Part shown: in pieces, positions 18,084-25,473 of the stretch
How positions within the stretch are numbered: the stretch's first letter is position 1
Layout: every line of letters begins with the position of its first letter
Source of the DNA: Mycobacterium sp. DL440
GTDB taxonomy: Bacteria > Actinomycetota > Actinomycetes > Mycobacteriales > Mycobacteriaceae
Assembly (NCBI RefSeq): GCF_011745145.1
Contig: NZ_CP050191.1
Span: 1,329,991-1,393,990, forward strand
Direction: 5' to 3'
DNA length: 64,000 bases
Program-made: the position numbers and the translations under genes
The notes under the pieces: generated by a model
What the model was told of the DNA's origin: nothing
Databases searched by the model: none
Seen by the model: the letters and a program-made list of their open reading frames with translations, nothing else

Positions 18084-19580
18084 ATGACCACAACAGCGGA
18101 TACCTTCAGTCCCACGGCCGGGGCGTTGGCAGTCCCCACCGGATTGCTGATCGGTGGCACGTGGCGAGACGCAGCCGACGGAAAGACCTTCGCAGTAGAG
18201 AATCCCGCCACCGGCGAGACGATTGCGATGATCGCAGACGGTGGCCCCGCCGACGCCGATGCCGCACTGGAGGCCGCGGTGGCCGCCCAGTCGGCCTGGG
18301 GCCGCACGGCGCCCCGTGCCCGCAGCGAGATCCTGCGCCGCGCATACGATCTGCTGATCGAACGTGAGGATTGGATCGCCGAGGTCGTCACGTCCGAGAT
18401 GGGGAAGCCGCTCGAGCAGGCCAAGGGCGAGGTGGCCTACGCCGCAGAGTTCCTGCGGTGGTTCTCCGAAGAAGCAGTGCGCATCGACGGGGATCACCTG
18501 CTCACCGGCGACGGCGCGAACCGGATCGTCGTCACCCGCGAGCCGGTCGGGCCCTGCGTGCTGGTAACGCCGTGGAACTTCCCGCTGGCGATGGGGACGC
18601 GCAAGATCGGTCCCGCGGTGGCGGCCGGCTGCACCATCGTGCTGAAGCCCGCCGAACAGACTCCGCTGACCATGCTCGCGCTCGCGGAGATCATGCAGGA
18701 TGCCGGCTTGCCGGATGGTGTGCTCAATGTGGTGAACACCAGCGACCCGGGCGCGGTGGTCACGCCGTGGATGACGAGCGGCAAGGCCCGAAAGATCAGC
18801 TTCACGGGATCCACCGAGGTCGGAAAGCTCCTGCTCACGCAGGCTGCCGGCACCGTCATGCACACGTCGATGGAGCTCGGCGGAAACGCGCCGTTCATCG
18901 TCTTCGCCGATGCAGACATCGATGTCGCGGTGGAAGGGGCGATCACCGCGAAGATGCGGAACATGGGGGAGGCGTGCACCGCGGCGAACCGACTCTATGT
19001 TCACCGCAGCATTGCCGGTGTCTTCGCCGAGCGTCTGGCCGCGCGCCTGCGCGAGATGACGATCGGCAACGGCATCGAAGCCGGAATCGACGTCGGCCCG
19101 CTCATCGACAACGACGCCCGCGCCAAAGTCCAACACCTGGTCGACGATGCCCTGCGCCGTGGTGCCCGAGCAGTCACCGGCGGGAGCGCTCCGGATGGAC
19201 CGGGGTATTTCTATCAGCCGACCGTTCTCACCGATGTGTGCACCGAGTCGGAGTTGATGACCACGGAGATCTTCGGGCCCGTTGCACCGGTGATCCCGTT
19301 CGACGATGAGGACGAGGTGATCGAACTCGCCAACTCCACCGACTGGGGGCTTGCGGGCTACATCTTCACTCAGGACGTCGACCGCGCGTTCGATGTCGGT
19401 GAACGTCTTGAAGTGGGGATGGTGGGGGTGAACACCGGCCTGGTGTCGAACCCTGCCGCACCGTTCGGCGGAGTCAAGCAGTCAGGACTTGGCCGTGAAG
19501 GCGGGAAGGTCGGCATCGACGAGTTCCTCGAGTACAAGTACTTCTCTGTCCCTCGACGGAGTCGTGGTGGGCAGCGGTAA
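18084..19580 (+). CDS. Succinate-semialdehyde dehydrogenase (GabD-like)
   Basis: 498 aa, ATG after AAGGAGATACCC. Closest in feel to NAD(P)-dependent succinate-semialdehyde dehydrogenase: LLIGGTWRDAADGKTFAVEN, VTPWNFPLAMGTRKIGPAVA, FTGSTEVGKLLL, catalytic Glu in SMELGGNAPFIVF (about 263) and catalytic Cys in GEACTAANRLYVH (about 298), with the C-terminal FGGVKQSGLGREGGKVGIDE. It should oxidise succinate semialdehyde or a close homologue to the acid. It lies 14 nt after the FAD/Fe-S gene. With the class III aminotransferase it forms a GabT/GabD-like pair. Confidence 0.92.
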   Translation: MTTTADTFSPTAGALAVPTGLLIGGTWRDAADGKTFAVENPATGETIAMIADGGPADADAALEAAVAAQSAWGRTAPRARSEILRRAYDLLIEREDWIAEVVTSEMGKPLEQAKGEVAYAAEFLRWFSEEAVRIDGDHLLTGDGANRIVVTREPVGPCVLVTPWNFPLAMGTRKIGPAVAAGCTIVLKPAEQTPLTMLALAEIMQDAGLPDGVLNVVNTSDPGAVVTPWMTSGKARKISFTGSTEVGKLLLTQAAGTVMHTSMELGGNAPFIVFADADIDVAVEGAITAKMRNMGEACTAANRLYVHRSIAGVFAERLAARLREMTIGNGIEAGIDVGPLIDNDARAKVQHLVDDALRRGARAVTGGSAPDGPGYFYQPTVLTDVCTESELMTTEIFGPVAPVIPFDDEDEVIELANSTDWGLAGYIFTQDVDRAFDVGERLEVGMVGVNTGLVSNPAAPFGGVKQSGLGREGGKVGIDEFLEYKYFSVPRRSRGGQR

Positions 19581-19646
19581 TCCGGTTTGCGGGGCCCGCG
19601 CCAACCCCCGTCGCGATGCAGTTTCACAACCCAGATTAGGAGAGCT

Positions 19647-20771
19647 ATGAGTACCCCGACGGTGGCCGTGGTGGGACTCGGGACGGTCGGAGCCCAGTGC
19701 CTCTGGCAACTGAGCAAACGGGGCGTCGACCTCGCCGGCTATGAGACGTACTCGCCCGGACATGCGCGTGGCGGCGCCGGCGGAGACAGCCGGTTGTTCA
19801 AGAACATCGAGATGGAGGACGAACACTACAGCCCCGTGGTCGCGCGAGCCGATCAGCTTTGGGACGAACTCCAGCTGGAGTCCGGCCGGGAGTTGCGTAC
19901 GGTCACCGGCGCCCTGATCACCGGCGCGCCGACCGACCTGGAGATGGAACGCGCGGTCAAGAATGCTGCGGATACCGGTGTGCCACATGAAATCTGGGAT
20001 ACCGAGACGTTGGTCCGCAAGGTGCCGCAGTACTGCCCCGATCCGGGTGACATCGGTATATGGGACAAGCGGGGCGGATTCATCCGTCCGGAGCTCAGTG
20101 TGGCGACGGCGGCGCGCATGGCCGAGCGGCGAGGGGCTCGGATCCATCGGCGACGGCGGGTGCTGGAGATTGCACAGTCGTCGCATGGCGTGGCCATCCA
20201 CACCGACGATGGGGTGGATACCTATGACAACGTGGTCGTGGCGGTGGGCGCGTGGACACCGGTGCTGTTCCCGCGGTTCCGGGGCTTCATCATTCCGCGC
20301 CGATTGACCTCTGCCTGGTTCTTTGCCCGAGATGCCGATCACCTCAAGGGTTTTCCGCCGTTCATTCGCTCGGTTGCGACGTACGCCTACGGCATTCCGA
20401 CCACGGACGGTACCGCCGTGAAAATCGGGCTCGGATTTGCCGACCACACGCCGGCGGACAACCCCGATCAAGTGGAACGCACAGTGCAGCCCGAGGAACT
20501 GGGGCCGTTCCAGGACAAGGTGCAACGCTATCTGCCTGGTCTCGATCCGGAACCCATGCGAACCGAAACCTACCTCGAGGGTTACACGCCGACGCGGCGC
20601 GAATGGATCGGTGCGCATCCGGACATGCCCAATGTTTTGGTTCTCGCCGGATTCTCCGGCCACGGTTTCAAACTGTGCCCGGCCATCGGTGAGGCGGCCG
20701 CAGAACGGGTGCTGGGCGAAGCGCCGACGCTCGACTTCGACTTCTTGGAGGACGGGCGCATCCCGTTCTGA
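19647..20771 (+). CDS. SolA/sarcosine oxidase-type FAD amine oxidase lacking the flavinylation Cys
   Basis: 374 aa, ATG after TTAGGAGAGCT. Monomeric sarcosine oxidase/N-methyltryptophan oxidase family: VAVVGLGTVGAQCLWQLSKR (FAD motif), GGAGGDSRLFK, DNVVVAVGAWTPVLF, Lys in AVKIGLGFAD (matching the O2-activating Lys) and GFSGHGFKLCPAIGEAAAE. In covalently flavinylated members a Cys precedes the YTxTPD segment; here that place reads TYLEGYTPT, with Tyr309 where the Cys is expected, so FAD is probably not covalently bound, or is bound elsewhere. It would oxidise a secondary or primary amine with O2. Last clear enzyme of the run. Confidence 0.87.
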   Translation: MSTPTVAVVGLGTVGAQCLWQLSKRGVDLAGYETYSPGHARGGAGGDSRLFKNIEMEDEHYSPVVARADQLWDELQLESGRELRTVTGALITGAPTDLEMERAVKNAADTGVPHEIWDTETLVRKVPQYCPDPGDIGIWDKRGGFIRPELSVATAARMAERRGARIHRRRRVLEIAQSSHGVAIHTDDGVDTYDNVVVAVGAWTPVLFPRFRGFIIPRRLTSAWFFARDADHLKGFPPFIRSVATYAYGIPTTDGTAVKIGLGFADHTPADNPDQVERTVQPEELGPFQDKVQRYLPGLDPEPMRTETYLEGYTPTRREWIGAHPDMPNVLVLAGFSGHGFKLCPAIGEAAAERVLGEAPTLDFDFLEDGRIPF

Positions 20772-20794
20772 GTATTCACACGAAGGGTGTAAAC

Positions 20795-21472
20795 ATGCTC
20801 GGGCAACTGAATGTCAGGCCGCCGGGATCGGCGGTGGGCGGCCGGCGCCGAAAAGTCGAGTGCGACATGGCGTTGTCGTCTGTTGCCGAAGGCCTGCCCC
20901 TCGTCGTCGCGAGTCCCCGGGGTTGCGATCTGATGGTCCTCGCCGCGCGTGCAACCACGGCATCGATAGCGTTCCTGGTTCGACATGGCAGCGGTTTCGT
21001 CACCGTGGCGATGACCGCTGACCGGCTCGCGGCGCTGGGTCTGCCGTCACAGCGCGCTCGCGACGGCGGTCGCCACCGGCCCGCGCTTCACGTCGCGGTC
21101 GACGCGGTCGCAGGAACGACAACGGGGATCTCGGCGCACGACCGGGCGCTGACCATTCGGTTGTTGGGTGATCCTGGCAGTACGCCGGGCGATTTTCTGC
21201 GGCCGGGCCACGTCATCCCCGTCCGCGCCGACTTCGAGAGCAATCTGCCCCCGGGCGTACCGGAAACGGCGGCGATGATCGGCCTGATCGCCGCGGACGC
21301 GCCGGCGACAGCGATCTGTTCACTGGTCGTCGATGCGGATCCGACGGGAATCGCGTCGGCACAGCAGGGCCGGCAGTTCGCGGAGACTCATGGGATCGGG
21401 TTTGTCCACAGCGGTGACATCACCCACCTGTTCTACCGCGATCGGGCGATGCGAGATGTGCATGGAATGTAG
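20795..21472 (+). CDS. RibB-like (DHBP synthase fold) protein with lost catalytic residues
   Basis: 225 aa. Fold-level match to 3,4-dihydroxy-2-butanone-4-phosphate synthase: GSGFVTVAMTADRLAALGLP, TTTGISAHDRALTIRLLGDP and FLRPGHVIPVRA are retained. However, the acidic metal loop (DxEDRENEGD in RibB) is replaced by ASPRGCDLMV near residues 39-48, and the GHTEA motif with its His reads VPETA. Riboflavin synthesis is therefore unlikely. It may act on a pathway intermediate or have a structural or regulatory role. ATG at 20795 follows GAAGGGTGT and lies 23 nt after the SolA-like gene. Confidence 0.8.
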   Translation: MLGQLNVRPPGSAVGGRRRKVECDMALSSVAEGLPLVVASPRGCDLMVLAARATTASIAFLVRHGSGFVTVAMTADRLAALGLPSQRARDGGRHRPALHVAVDAVAGTTTGISAHDRALTIRLLGDPGSTPGDFLRPGHVIPVRADFESNLPPGVPETAAMIGLIAADAPATAICSLVVDADPTGIASAQQGRQFAETHGIGFVHSGDITHLFYRDRAMRDVHGM

Positions 21473-21588
21473 TTGGAGGCATCGTCGATGCACAGTAAAG
21501 ATTCTGAGTCACAACCAGTTACGTCAATCAGATGAAGCAGGTGCGGCGGCGGGGGTTCGACGCCGGCGTCACCACGTTTGCGATCCAC

Positions 21589-21617
21589 TTGACCGACTAG
21601 CCTTCCGACGCTCTACT
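21589..21617 (+). promoter_or_regulatory. Predicted promoter of the permease gene
   Basis: TTGACC (21589-21594), a 17-nt spacer and TCTACT (21612-21617). The operator at 21632 begins 14 nt after the -10 box, as at operator 1. Confidence 0.55.
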
Positions 21618-21631
21618 ACTCGGCAAGCAAC

Positions 21632-21646
21632 TTGGTCATATGACTA
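21632..21646. promoter_or_regulatory. Operator 2: palindrome before the permease gene
   Basis: TTGGTCATATGACTA contains the perfect 10-bp palindrome GTCATATGAC. It matches operator 1 (TAGGTCATTTGACCA) at 12 of 15 positions and sits at the same 14-nt distance after its -10 box. Shared control by one dimeric regulator is inferred. Confidence 0.65.
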
Positions 21647-21671
21647 TGTCAATCGATCGAGAAAGTGTGTC

Positions 21672-21716
21672 ATGTCACCATTCCTGCAGACCAGTGAAAT
21701 CGAGGCGGGCAAATGA
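21672..21716 (+). CDS. Possible 14-codon leader ORF before the permease gene
   Basis: ATG at 21672 opens MSPFLQTSEIEAGK and stops at 21716, with its TGA overlapping the permease ATG at 21713 (ATGA). The arrangement would couple translation of the permease to this leader. No Shine-Dalgarno is obvious before it, so it may be chance. Confidence 0.3.
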   Translation: MSPFLQTSEIEAGK

Positions 21717-23281
21717 ACACCACCACGCGGGACGCCCCTGGTGCGCCGCCGGTGTCCGGCACCGGTCAGCAGGCCGCCGGCCTCAGCGGATCGATGGGAA
21801 CCTTCCGGTTGTTCGCCCTGGTGATGGCGTTCGTCTCACCACTGGTCGCAGTATCCGGCTGGATCGCGGTTCTCATCGCGTTCGGTGGTCCGGGTGCACC
21901 GGCGATGATGCTCGTGGCTACCGTACTCGTCACGATCTTCTCGCTGGGTTTCGTGGCGATGGGGCATCATATGGCCAGCCCCGGTGCGTTCTACTCATAC
22001 GTCGCGGCGAGCCTTGGGCGTGTGATGGGGCTGGGGGCGGGATTCGTCGCGATCACCACGTACATCCTCCTGGGATTGTCGGCGTTCACGTTCTTCGGCA
22101 TCGCCGGGTCCAGCTTCGTGGTTCGAGAGCTCAGCGGCCCTGAGATCAGCTGGTACTGGTATGCACTGGCGGTGTGGGTGGTGGTGAGCGTCTTCGGCTA
22201 CCTGCACGTCGAGCTGTCGGCGAAGGTCCTGCTCGTGGCGATGGCGCTCGAAGTCGTCGTCGTCCTGATCTTCGATCTCGCGGTACTCGGGAACAGCGGC
22301 GTATCGGAGACGGGCGGTGTGACGCTCGAACCATTCTCGTGGCACGCGGTGTCGAGCGGATCGTGGGGGCTGGGTCTACTGTTTGCGATCTTGCTGTTCA
22401 ACGGCTTCGAGGGCACTGCGGCCTTCCGCGAGGAGGTTCGCAATCCCGCCCGCACGATCGGCCGGGCGACGATGTCTGTGGTCGCGTTTGTCGGCATCTT
22501 CTATTGCCTCGCCTCCTGGGGAATCATCTCCTACTTCGGGATGGACACAGCAGTCGAGCTCGCCACAACCGATCCGGTCAGCATGTTCACCACGGCGCTG
22601 GGCGGGTCAGTTGGTGGATGGATGGTGGATGTGGCCAGCGTCCTGCTCCTGACATCGATCTTTGCGGGTCTGGTATCGATCCACAGCATCCTGGCGCGCT
22701 ACATCTACTCTTTCGGCGTCGACCGGGTTCTCCCACGGAAATTGGCCAGCGTTCATCCACGACACAACTCGCCGTACATGGCGTCGATCGCTGCCAGTGT
22801 GTTGTTCGTCGTCGTCGAACTTCCGTTCGTGCTGGCCGGTGCCAACCCGTCGATGCTCTACGGTCAGCTCGGTGGCACCGGCGGCTACGCATATCTGCTG
22901 CTGTTCACGCTCGTCAGTCTCGCCGTCTTGGTCTACTTCTGGCGCCAGCGGGGGTCGCACTCGGTCAATGTATGGGTGGCAGTCGTGGCACCGACCGTTT
23001 CTATGGTCGGAATGGGCATCCTGCTGGTCGTCGCGATCATGAACTTCTCCACGCTGACCGGAGGTTCAGGCGTGCTTGCGATCGTTCTTCAGGCGACTGT
23101 CTGGGGTACCGGTCTGGTCGGCATCGTGCTTGCTCTGGGGTATCGGTGGAAACGACCCGAGATCCACGCTCGCATCGGTCGTCGGGATGTCGCGGACGCA
23201 TCGCAGGCGGTCAACGCGACGGCAGTCCGGGAACAGTCGACCTCCGATCTCGCGGCGGCGAAGGCTATTCGCGAGCTGTAG
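21713..23281 (+). CDS. APC superfamily amino acid permease
   Basis: 522 aa with about 12-13 hydrophobic segments, starting near residue 25. Typical APC features: LFALVMAFVSPLVAVSGWIA in helix 1, FGGPGAPAMMLVATVLV, GAFYSYVAASLGRVMGLGAG, and ILLFNGFEGTAAFREEVRNP in helix 6, which is the conserved Gly-Phe-Glu unwound region. It should import an amino acid, amine or related zwitterion across the inner membrane. The cytoplasmic C-terminal ~45 residues are hydrophilic. Its own promoter and operator 2 link it to the catabolic run and suggest it imports the pathway substrate. Confidence 0.92.
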   Translation: MNTTTRDAPGAPPVSGTGQQAAGLSGSMGTFRLFALVMAFVSPLVAVSGWIAVLIAFGGPGAPAMMLVATVLVTIFSLGFVAMGHHMASPGAFYSYVAASLGRVMGLGAGFVAITTYILLGLSAFTFFGIAGSSFVVRELSGPEISWYWYALAVWVVVSVFGYLHVELSAKVLLVAMALEVVVVLIFDLAVLGNSGVSETGGVTLEPFSWHAVSSGSWGLGLLFAILLFNGFEGTAAFREEVRNPARTIGRATMSVVAFVGIFYCLASWGIISYFGMDTAVELATTDPVSMFTTALGGSVGGWMVDVASVLLLTSIFAGLVSIHSILARYIYSFGVDRVLPRKLASVHPRHNSPYMASIAASVLFVVVELPFVLAGANPSMLYGQLGGTGGYAYLLLFTLVSLAVLVYFWRQRGSHSVNVWVAVVAPTVSMVGMGILLVVAIMNFSTLTGGSGVLAIVLQATVWGTGLVGIVLALGYRWKRPEIHARIGRRDVADASQAVNATAVREQSTSDLAAAKAIREL

Positions 23282-23328
23282 CAGGCCGTCGGAGGTACAC
23301 CTGCAGCCACAGAGGGGTTCGTATACAG

Positions 23329-23679
23329 ATGCTTGAGAACATGATGCGCGAGGCTGTGCCGGCGGCATGTGCCGGTCGGATGGCCCCGGATACTGACGCC
23401 CGCACCCTCGACGAGCAAGTCTGGTCGTGGCAGATGTTGGCACGGTGTCGGGGCATGCCGGCGGAGGCCTTCTACCCACCGGAACACGAGCGCGGGGCTA
23501 CGCGCCGCGCTCGTATGACGCAGGCAAAGATGATCTGCCGAGACTGCGACGTTCTTTCCCAGTGCCGCGAGTACGCTCTGAGAACAGCTGAACCACACGG
23601 TGTCTGGGGTGCACTTACTCCCCAAGAGCGGCAACTACTGCTCGGTCAGCCGCCGCGACGGCGCGGCGCCGGTGCCTGA
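23329..23679 (+). CDS. WhiB family [4Fe-4S] transcription factor
   Basis: 116 aa. Four Cys in WhiB spacing: Cys40, Cys70, Cys73 and Cys79 (C-X29-C-X2-C-X5-C), read from ARCRGMPAEAFYPP and ICRDCDVLSQCREYA. The turn motif GVWGALTPQERQLLL follows, then a basic tail (PPRRRGAGA) that could contact DNA. WhiB proteins bind the SigA C-terminal domain and sense redox or NO through the cluster. Start ATG 23329; 23341 is an alternative. It lies 47 nt after the permease, so it may be co-transcribed and give redox-linked control of the island. Which WhiB subclass it belongs to is not clear. Confidence 0.9.
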   Translation: MLENMMREAVPAACAGRMAPDTDARTLDEQVWSWQMLARCRGMPAEAFYPPEHERGATRRARMTQAKMICRDCDVLSQCREYALRTAEPHGVWGALTPQERQLLLGQPPRRRGAGA

Positions 23680-23750
23680 CGCGGCTGGCCCGGCCGCTCA
23701 GCGGTCGCACGCGTCTGTGTCATCGCCGCGACAGTGGATATTGTGAGCGT

Positions 23751-24530
23751 ATGCCGTCGAGTGAACCGACATCGAAGCAGCAGCCGTTGCTCGTACTCGG
23801 CAAGATCGTCGAAATTCTCGATGCGTTCTCCTTTTCCCGTCCGCTCATGACGTTGGGGGAGATTCAGCACACGACAGGTTTGCCGATGTCGACGGTCCAG
23901 CGACTCGTCGGCAACATGACTTCGCGGGGTCTGCTGGACCGTTTCGGTGATCGTTTCGGTATTGGTGCGCGCGTGGCGTTTTGGGCCGCAACGGCGACGA
24001 AGCACCTGGATGTCCTGGCAGTGGTTCAGCCGGTCCTGCGCCGGCTGCGGGACCAGACAGGGGAGACGGCTGCGTTCTTCCGACGTGAGCGTGAATTCCG
24101 CGTTTGTGTGGCGCTGGCCGAGACACATCACGCATTGCGACGAGAGATGTATGTCGGCAAGATCGCACCGCTGACCGCCGGTTCGGCCGGTCGGGTTCTG
24201 CTCGCCTACGAACCCGAGATCGCCGAAAACGCCATCGCCGGACCGATTGAGGCGGTCACCGAATCGACGGTGACGGATCCGGCAGAATTGCGGGCCCGGA
24301 TCACCCAGGCGCGTGCCGACGGGTATGCCATCACGGTGGGCGAACGAGACAGCGCAGGCTCCGGACTTTCCGCTCCGGTGTTCGGTCCGTCATCGGAAAT
24401 CCTTGGCGCTGTGACGATCAGCGGCCCCACGCTGCGTTTGCCGAGAGAGCGTTGTGCTGAATGGGTCGATCTGCTCGTGACGTGTTGCGAGCAGATCACC
24501 CGTACGCTCGGCGGTCGGCCGCCGCGGTAG
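23751..24530 (+). CDS. IclR family transcriptional regulator
   Basis: 259 aa. The winged helix-turn-helix (about residues 14-75) reads GKIVEILDAFSFSRPLMTLG, then EIQHTTGLPMSTVQRLVGNM, followed by an effector domain with LAETHHALRREMYVGKIAPL, TAGSAGRVLLAY and GLSAPVFGPSSEILGAVTIS, the usual IclR ligand-pocket segments. The gene is convergent with the HMG-CoA lyase-like gene (10 nt apart). It is a natural candidate to control the CoA-transferase/lyase pair through the inverted repeat at 26691, or the forward run. Confidence 0.92.
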   Translation: MPSSEPTSKQQPLLVLGKIVEILDAFSFSRPLMTLGEIQHTTGLPMSTVQRLVGNMTSRGLLDRFGDRFGIGARVAFWAATATKHLDVLAVVQPVLRRLRDQTGETAAFFRREREFRVCVALAETHHALRREMYVGKIAPLTAGSAGRVLLAYEPEIAENAIAGPIEAVTESTVTDPAELRARITQARADGYAITVGERDSAGSGLSAPVFGPSSEILGAVTISGPTLRLPRERCAEWVDLLVTCCEQITRTLGGRPPR

Positions 24531-24540
24531 GAGCCGTTTA

Positions 24541-25473
24541 CTAGGGCACCGCGGGCAGCACCCATTCGAAGGTTTGGGCGCGAGACCGGGCTCCTCGGGC
24601 GGCCGCTGAACGCATCGGCTCAGCGAGCTCCGTCAGCAGCGATTCGGATTGCTCGACCAGGCGCGCGAAGCTGCCGGGGTCGAGATAATCCGGCCTGGTT
24701 GCGAACAGGATGTCCTCGGTGGCGGTGTTGCCCGAAGCGCCGGGTGCGAATGGGCAACCACCCAGACCACCGAGCGCGCCGTCGATCACATCCGCACCCG
24801 CGGCGATCGCCGCCAGGGAGTTGGCGACTCCCATCCCCCAGGTGTCGTGGCCATGGAACACTATGCGGCGCCGGGGAACCCGATTCCGAATCTGATGGAT
24901 GAGGGTGCGCACTTGAGCCGGGACCGCGTGTCCCAGGGTGTCGCACACAACGGTGTCGTCAGCGCCGTCGGTCCGCGGGTCGGTCACGATGTCCAGCACG
25001 CTCTGTTCGGGCACTGCGCCCTGGAACGGACAGGTGAACGACGTCGCAAGGCACAGCTGGATCCGACCGCCGGTCGCCCGGACGATATCGATTGCTTGCG
25101 GCATCGCGTTGAGGCTGTTCTCGGTACTGCGCCCGACGTTGGCGCGGTTGTGGGCGTCGGAAACGGACAGACAGTACTGAAAGTTCGTGGCGCCCATTTC
25201 GGCAGCTTTGGCGACGTGCCGGGGCGTGGCCACCCATACCCAGCAGTGTTCGAGCTCGTCCGGTGTGAGTTCGGCGATCACCTCCAGTGTGTTGGCCATT
25301 GGCGGTACCAGATCGGGACGGGCGAGCGAACCGATCTCAAGCTCGGGAACTCCGAGATCGAGCAGGAATCGGATGATTTCGAGCTTTCGTGCGGTCGGCA
25401 GCAGCTTTCCGGTCAGCTGTAGCCCGTCGCGCAATGTGACGTCGCGCAGCCGGGCTCCGCCGTCGCCGCTCAT
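24541..25473 (-). CDS. HMG-CoA lyase-like (DRE-TIM) enzyme
   Basis: 310 aa. DRE-TIM metallolyase: RLRDVTLRDGLQLTGKLLP (metal Asp and catalytic Arg), ATSFTCPFQGAVPE, HGHDTWGMGVANSLAA (metal His) and the family signature GGLGGCPFAPGASGNTATED with the catalytic Cys. HMG-CoA lyases split 3-hydroxy-3-methylglutaryl-CoA to acetyl-CoA and acetoacetate; relatives cleave other 3-hydroxyacyl-CoAs. Coupled to the CoA-transferase upstream by an ATGA overlap, which suggests activation of a free acid followed by C-C cleavage. Confidence 0.9.
   Translation of the reverse strand: MSGDGGARLRDVTLRDGLQLTGKLLPTARKLEIIRFLLDLGVPELEIGSLARPDLVPPMANTLEVIAELTPDELEHCWVWVATPRHVAKAAEMGATNFQYCLSVSDAHNRANVGRSTENSLNAMPQAIDIVRATGGRIQLCLATSFTCPFQGAVPEQSVLDIVTDPRTDGADDTVVCDTLGHAVPAQVRTLIHQIRNRVPRRRIVFHGHDTWGMGVANSLAAIAAGADVIDGALGGLGGCPFAPGASGNTATEDILFATRPDYLDPGSFARLVEQSESLLTELAEPMRSAAARGARSRAQTFEWVLPAVP

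Noticed and set aside
20795..21472. Annotation as a functional riboflavin-synthesis RibB
   Set aside because: The acidic metal loop and His motif required for catalysis are missing.
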